DNA of 64,000 nucleotides from Rhizophagus irregularis (Eukaryota > Glomeromycota > Glomeromycetes > Glomerales > Glomeraceae), in the NCBI RefSeq assembly GCF_026210795.1, contig NC_089453.1:2544501-2608500 (forward strand). Reading direction: 5' to 3'. Shown in pieces: positions 59,174 through 64,000 of this stretch. Position 1 is the first letter of the stretch. Every line of letters starts with the position of its first letter. The notes beneath the pieces were generated by a model, which worked only from the letters and a program-made list of their open reading frames with translations, was not told the DNA's origin and did no database searches. The position numbers and the translations under genes are program-made.

Positions 59174-59422
59174 TTATGGTATATTGTAAATAAGAATAAA
59201 ATTCATAGTAATTTTTTTTCGATTTAAATTACATGAATTTTTATCATTTATATTATAATAAAATGTATGATCAGAAGAAAGTGAATCAATATTTTCACAA
59301 GTAATATGGTAAATTTGATAATCGTTTGGTGGATTGTAAAAGAAAGTCATTCTAAAGTTATTATCTGAATAATTGTTGGTCAGTTGAGTTAGTTGAGTAC
59401 AACCTCGCACGTAAACAGTCAT
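59174..59422 (-). CDS. YHITC-motif family member, truncated (82 aa)
   Basis: Starts MTVYVRGC. Residues about 24-42 (FRMTFFYNPPNDYQIYHITC) are a well-kept first motif. The second begins (HTFYYNINDKNS) but loses its Y-H-[IV]-T part, leaving only S-C before an unrelated tail NLNRKKITMNFILIYNIP. The FLNK and C-terminal helix segments are missing, so the gene is either a short family variant or a truncated pseudogene. It converges on the 58,311-58,928 gene, 245 bp away. Confidence 0.45.
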   Translation of the reverse strand: MTVYVRGCTQLTQLTNNYSDNNFRMTFFYNPPNDYQIYHITCENIDSLSSDHTFYYNINDKNSCNLNRKKITMNFILIYNIP

Positions 59423-62153
59423 TTTATAAAGATAAAGGTCATAAGATTAAATTTACTGCTGGAGAAATTTTTTTTTTTTTAACCAAAAAGAAAATTATTA
59501 GTAGACATATTTATACTAAAATGATGTATTATTTAGCTGATCAATATATATACAAATTGTGAAACATCTTAAAATAGACTTTTTATAATGGCCAATGTGT
59601 AATCCCCTGATCGGCACCATTTACACGATTATAAATTTTATATGTATTTATTTATCCATTCCTAAGGAGATTTTGTAGTATTGATTATACTATAATAGAC
59701 GGATTTGAAAATTTGAGTAATTCAGAAAGATTTGCATTTCCAAATGAGAAAACTTTCTTTTAATTTATTCGTAATCTCAATTCTCAATATTATTTTTTAA
59801 GTAATAGTAATAGTTCCGAAGCTTTTAAAATTTAATCATTTTTTAAAATCTTTTAAATGAAAAAAAAAAACCAAGTGAAAGAAAATAGGATTCAACAATA
59901 AAATACACTATATTTGTACTCATGATATACTATAAAACACTATTGTGTAAATGGCAGGGGATAAATCCTGGCTAATTGGAATAGTAAAATGATCGGCCTA
60001 TCGGCCGATCATTTATCCGATTCTAGTAAAATTTTACTTATGCTGGATATAAATAATTACCTAGCGGTGCGGATTGCGCCCAGATTAGAAATATTACAAA
60101 ACTTTCACAGTAAGCTTGTCTTGTCAGACAACCTATATATAAGGTATGAGAGTGCTTATGCTGAAACAATCTAAAAATTAAAAAAATAAATAAATAAAAA
60201 CACAACTAGCTATATGCTGTACTTCTGTAACTGAAAATGTTTTGAAGGACAAAATCACCAATATAAATATCATTCTTTTACCCCTTAAAAAAATACATAC
60301 AGGACATACAACGTTTTATTATGTAACAAAAATTTTACGATTGTTTATTTGAACGAGATTGAATTTATTATCCTTCTTTCTAATACAGATAACGATTTAA
60401 TATAAATCTATAGAGTACCATATGTTAAATACTTATCGTCAATTTATTTTTAGGCTACTAATGCCAAGTTATTACATACGTAAATAAATTATCGATACAA
60501 TTATAATTAGTGCACCGCAGCCTTTAAATTATGCTATAATTTTAAAATTAACGTTCTAGTTTACATTATGAAATTTATTTTGATATTTCATTGCACTTTG
60601 TTTTTTAAAACTTTTAAATCAGGAGAGGAAAAAGTACAAATTTGAGACGAGCTAAAATAGTTGCAAAGAGATGACCGATCTTTGTTTTGAAATATTGTAT
60701 GATGATTTGAAAGAACCATTAATGGAAAAATTTTATTTCATTATAAAAAATTTATTTAAAAACTAACAATAACGAATAATACGTTGATATTATAAATAAA
60801 TAATTAATTATACTCTAGTTAAATATGAGTTTTTAACCTCAATATATCATCGTAAGCCACAATGAATTATTATTTTTTGAATAATATAAATAGTAGGTTA
60901 ACAAAGGTAAATGAAAAAACGATTTGAAATATGACGTTTATTCGTGTAATTTTAGTTAAAATTTCTACGTATCCATTGAACGTATAGTTAGCTTATTTCG
61001 CTGTAAAACAGTTCCTTTTGTACCAATTTTTTTTTCCAACGAAGATTTTATTTACTATTTATTTATTTTTTAAGTCTTAATTCAGTAAAATTTACTCGAG
61101 TAGAATAAAATTACAATCTTTGAAGTCAATTTATTGAATCTGTAATTTGTCATTAGTTGTTCCTGAGCGTCAAATAAACGAACCAATTATATTGGCGAAA
61201 TTCCACGATAACAATGGCGGGTAATAAATTTAAAAATTATAAATAATTTGCAGAGTCTGATGCGAGCATGAAAATAAATAGTTTTATTTATTTGACTTAG
61301 TATAAATTCAATGATAACGGATATGTTAGAAATTAGATTATTAAACGAAAAATTTAACTGATATGTTTTCTAGTATATTTTTTTTTATCTCTAAAAATTT
61401 TTCATTCTCTTAATACAAGCAAACATAATGATTTCACATTGCGCTGCAAAAACTATTGATATTCGTGAATAATATGATAGCCATTTACGTCTAAACACCA
61501 TCCATGAAAATATCAAATTCTTATAGTAAGCTTCTAATAATGGAAATTCAGGTAATACACAATTTAGAGCTTTCCTTAACGGGTAATGTAACTAGAATAC
61601 TCTAGGATTTATCCGATTAGCCTATATATCCAGATTTTTATTGTATATGCCGTATCAATAATAATTCAATCATGTGACCATACTGGAGGTGATATCACCT
61701 GCGGTTATAATTAGCAATTTTCTATATATATAGTATATAAATATTTATTAAAATATTTCTTATAATCCTTTTCACTTTATAAAATTTATTGTCATTTTTT
61801 TTATTAAAATAAGCGAATAAATTATTTATTATTTTTTAATAAAAAAATAATTTTTACAATGTATTAAATGGAAGAAATTGAGTAATTGAATAGAAATATT
61901 ATTTTCTATCAATGTATCAACTATTTTTAGATTAGTAGTACAAAGTCACGTTACCGAAAATTTTGTAGATATTAAGTTTAACCCAAACTTCTCAGGTATT
62001 AGGTGCGTCAATTTTATAAGTATTTCACATAGTCAAATGAGGTGCGTCAAATCGGTGAAATAAATATGAGATAACGCAAATCCGTTATCCATACAAACAT
62101 TTTCTCTCAAACATTTTTTTTGTTTTTTTTTTTTCAAAAAAAAGTAATACTCA
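59423..62153. other. AT-rich spacer with inverted repeats
   Basis: No gene. It holds inverted matches at 59,598-59,631 (ATCCCCTG..CACCATTTACAC) and 59,944-59,963 (GTGTAAATGGCAGGGGAT), a perfect 12-bp-arm hairpin at 59,987-60,014, a GGTGATATCACC palindrome at 61,688-61,699, and the repeat shared with 41.9 kb at 61,995-62,060. Confidence 0.45.
59987..60014. repeat. Perfect 12-bp inverted repeat, 4-nt loop
   Basis: AAATGATCGGCC - TATC - GGCCGATCATTT. It stands out by its GGCC core in AT-rich DNA. No nearby gene explains it. Confidence 0.7.
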
Positions 62154-62711
62154 ATGAGTACTTCTCAAGAAAACAATATTCAACCGCCTTACGAGAACTT
62201 GTCTTCTATGACTTCTGCAACTAGTCAATGTAATAATAATATTCAGCCAATAATTCCAACTTTCTTTTACAATCCGCCAGGTTTTCTCGTAAATTATCAT
62301 ATTACTTGTGAAGAAGTACCAGTGTCCTTTGAACTTGTATATCAATTAACAAATGATACCGATGACAACGACCAAACTTATAATTTATATGTTCAGCCTA
62401 AAAGTTTTGCATTTTATCACAGTCAAATTAATACGAAAAAAATTTATCGAGTAATTTGTGAATTAGCTTCATCCCAATTTTTAAATAAAAGATTTTATAA
62501 TATTGACTACAACCAGCAGAGTAATCAACATCAACAACAAGAAATTCCTCCACTACACTTTAAATTCCACTTGAAGCAATTTTTAACTAATTACTTGGCA
62601 CCTAAAGAAATTTATGAACAGAATTTGCATGAAAATATGATACAAGACAATATGGATGGTTCTCCTTCTTTTCGAAATGCTAGTGGCGATTATACTCAAA
62701 ATTATCAATGA
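62154..62711 (+). CDS. YHITC-motif family member (185 aa), C-terminus frameshifted
   Basis: Close paralogue of the 58,311 gene: the same MSTSQENN start, motif 1 TFFYNPPGFLVNYHITCEEV (about 39-58), VSFELVYQLTND, motif 2 FAFYHSQINTKKIYRVICEL (about 90-109), SSQFLNKRFYNIDY, a shortened Gln/His run, helix FKFHLKQFLTNYL, and SGDYTQNYQ-stop. Relative to its sister, about 13 bases are inserted just before the stop. The old C-terminus survives in another frame to 62,775 (DFENSPALFNLNNDNIQQGI). The loss affects only the Asn-rich tail and leaves both motifs intact, so the protein may still work. Start chosen by match to the paralogue. Function unknown. Confidence 0.68.
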   Translation: MSTSQENNIQPPYENLSSMTSATSQCNNNIQPIIPTFFYNPPGFLVNYHITCEEVPVSFELVYQLTNDTDDNDQTYNLYVQPKSFAFYHSQINTKKIYRVICELASSQFLNKRFYNIDYNQQSNQHQQQEIPPLHFKFHLKQFLTNYLAPKEIYEQNLHENMIQDNMDGSPSFRNASGDYTQNYQ

Positions 62712-62712
62712 A

Positions 62713-62775
62713 GATTTCGAGAATAGTCCGGCATTATTCAACCTCAACAACGATAATATACAACAAGGTATCTAA
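62713..62775 (+). pseudogene. Out-of-frame former C-terminus of the preceding gene
   Basis: Reads DFENSPALFNLNNDNIQQGI-stop and aligns with the in-frame tail of the 58-kb paralogue (ENNPSLFNPNIDNIQQDV). It shows the ancestral reading frame extended about 20 codons further. Confidence 0.75.
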
Positions 62776-62897
62776 GGTTTTCCATTAGGAATTTAGTATT
62801 ATTTTTTTTTTTAGAAAATGTATTAGTTAACTAGTTTAGTATTTTTGTGTATGAATATAAATTATTTATAATATACGATATATATTGTTTATGAAGT

Positions 62898-63116
62898 TTA
62901 TAATATTGAATAAATATTAAATTTTTGACCTAAATATGAAAGCGAATGGAATTTCTTGTTTTCAACATCATGAATTATTTTATTCAAAAATTGAACGAGT
63001 AATGAATGTGAAATGAAAATACTAGTTATCTGATAAGTTACAGTTATTCTATCAATAAAAGTATATAAATGGAATTTTTTTTTTATTGCCATGAATTCTT
63101 CAAAAATGATTTTCAA
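62898..63116 (-). pseudogene. Decayed YHITC-motif family fragment
   Basis: The minus-strand frame contains YTFIDRITVTYQITSIFISH then SLLVQFLNKIIHDVE. This aligns with the second motif plus LNK segment of the family (Y-H-V-T-C ... SNTLIVDILNKEFYSID). The invariant Cys is Ser and the first motif is missing, so it is a fragment or pseudogene, even though it is open. Confidence 0.5.
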
Positions 63117-63315
63117 AATTTACCACATCAACTTATAGATTCTTATTGAACCAACTAATGTGATAATTTAATGAAGTTATAATGTTAACCAAATTCGTAT
63201 AATTTTCTGCGCGAAGATGTACGGTGACACGAGTATTTCAGCCCTCGGTATTAGAATACTCCAGAGTTGATTATGCTGTATGGTTACACATAATTATGTA
63301 ATGTATTGGCATCAT
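63117..63315. other. Short spacer
   Basis: Nothing recognisable. Confidence 0.5.
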
Positions 63316-63531
63316 GGCGGATTTATGAAATACCCCAAAATTTGTCCGTCATGTCAAACTAAATAAATATTTGACAGTATTTTACTATTTAAGTCCCAAA
63401 TTTATTAATAGTGAATAGTCAAAAATGAGCTCTAAAAAAATTTTTTTGTACCCCAAATCTTGCGTCTAACAAATTTTTCCAGTGTTAAAGGCGCGTCATT
63501 ATTTGACATTTTTTTTAAGGATAAATCCGCC
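63316..63531. mobile_element. Probable MITE with GGCGGATTTAT ends
   Basis: 216 bp bounded by GGCGGATTTAT and its inverse ATAAATCCGCC. Inner inverted words GTCATGTCAAA.. and ..TTTGACATT support a fold-back design. No clear target duplication. The CGCGGATTTATGCGTCAATT segment at about 41,945-41,970 has a similar end, suggesting a related family. Confidence 0.55.
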
Positions 63532-63699
63532 GCAATGGAAATTATGCTCAGTTTTTGTATTTATTGTATGCATTATTGTATATTTTAATATATACATTTT
63601 TTAGTATATAATTTACATCAAAAAAATTAATTTACATATTTTGAAGGAGGCAATTTTTTGTAAACTTATAGAAAATTCCTGCATACAGCTATTAATAAT

Positions 63700-63825
63700 A
63701 AATTTTGAAAGTCACCTTACCTCTTTATATATATTTCGGAGTCCTGTTCAATTCTTGAATAAAAAAATTTATGATATCAAACTTAGAAAGTACGTAAGAA
63801 GATGAAAAACAACAAGAAGAATAGT
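63700..63825 (+). pseudogene. Decayed YHITC-motif family fragment at window edge
   Basis: SPVQFLNKKIYDIKLRKYVR with a following AACAAGAAG-rich stretch matches the SSQFLNKRFYNMEYNQQ segment of the intact copies. The upstream KVTLPL.. may be what is left of Y-R-V-T-C. No start codon or first motif is seen before it. Confidence 0.5.
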
Positions 63826-64000
63826 TGACTTTTTCTAATGATCACGGAATTTCAAGGAATATTTGAATTATTGTATTACTAGGCGATTATCATATCCAGC
63901 TGTGTGATCAGAAGGGTTAATATTATAAGTAAGTTCCGCTAGTACTATGAGTACTACTTCCATGCCGGATTTGGCAAATAATGTATACCTTTTATATTGA
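63826..64000. other. Window end
   Basis: No gene or repeat recognised. Confidence 0.4.

Noticed and set aside
60671-60766. 31-codon open frame MTDLCFEILYDDLKEPLMEK…
   Set aside because: Protein-like composition but far too short and without homology; could be a gene scrap, not supportable.
62151-62345. Minus-strand frame over the 62.2-kb gene
   Set aside because: Antisense shadow; the plus strand has a paralogue-supported frame.
1-64000. tRNA or snRNA genes
   Set aside because: I looked for T-loop and D-loop words (GGTTCGAATCC-type) and found only partial matches inside MITE ends; no cloverleaf could be drawn. A tRNAscan or Infernal run would settle it.

Overview
The window looks like nuclear DNA of an early-diverging fungus, most likely an arbuscular mycorrhizal fungus (Glomeromycotina, Rhizophagus-like). 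The support is: very AT-rich sequence; genes with short GT-AG introns; large gene-poor stretches full of decayed mobile elements and gene relics; a UHRF-type DNA-methylation reader; and relic proteins that resemble families I associate with Rhizophagus. The species call is inference. I see no tRNA or rRNA gene, no CRISPR array and no prokaryotic operon.

Layout. 0-20 kb is gene-free. It holds a 1.07-kb hAT-type non-autonomous element (8-bp target duplication, with a smaller TA-flanked element inside it), a decayed copy of a local gene family, a family of short elements with CCCTATAA ends, and one 1.5-kb element with the same ends that carries purine-rich minisatellites. At 20-23.4 kb lie two divergent intron-containing membrane-protein genes: a six-exon major facilitator transporter (minus strand) and a two-exon TspO/MBR-like protein (plus strand). 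About 500 bp with a perfect hairpin separates them. 23.4-26.4 kb is spacer with one more hAT-type element. 26.4-36 kb is a relic-filled tract that is almost free of CpG. It contains LINE reverse-transcriptase fragments, a roughly 0.2-kb tandem satellite and, at its end, a fragment of a nuclease-like family. 37-42 kb holds further broken genes and small inverted-repeat elements.

At 42.3-44.2 kb (minus) is the best-supported gene: a two-exon, 586-aa UHRF1-like protein with ubiquitin-like, PHD, SRA and RING domains but no tandem Tudor domain. 44-50 kb holds another hAT-type element with a 52-bp tandem hairpin array, and a broken gene. From 50.8 kb to the end lies a cluster of a small-protein family I do not recognise. 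Its members carry repeated [F]-[FY]-Y ... Y-H-[IV]-T-C-[EK] motifs. Two are intact on the plus strand (58.3 and 62.2 kb), two sit in tandem on the minus strand (51.8 and 51.2 kb), one is truncated (59.4 kb), and there are decayed pieces at 63.0 and 63.7 kb plus a distant relic at 3.6 kb. Between them sits a 1.5-kb fold-back element.

The intact genes show no shared pathway. The one theme that links gene content and sequence is DNA methylation: a UHRF-type reader that in other organisms maintains CpG methylation is encoded near a CpG-depleted tract of dead mobile DNA, as expected if methylated repeats decay by deamination. That link is inference. The most novel material is the YHITC-motif family, with its internal repeats, tandem and dispersed duplication, and fresh frameshifts.
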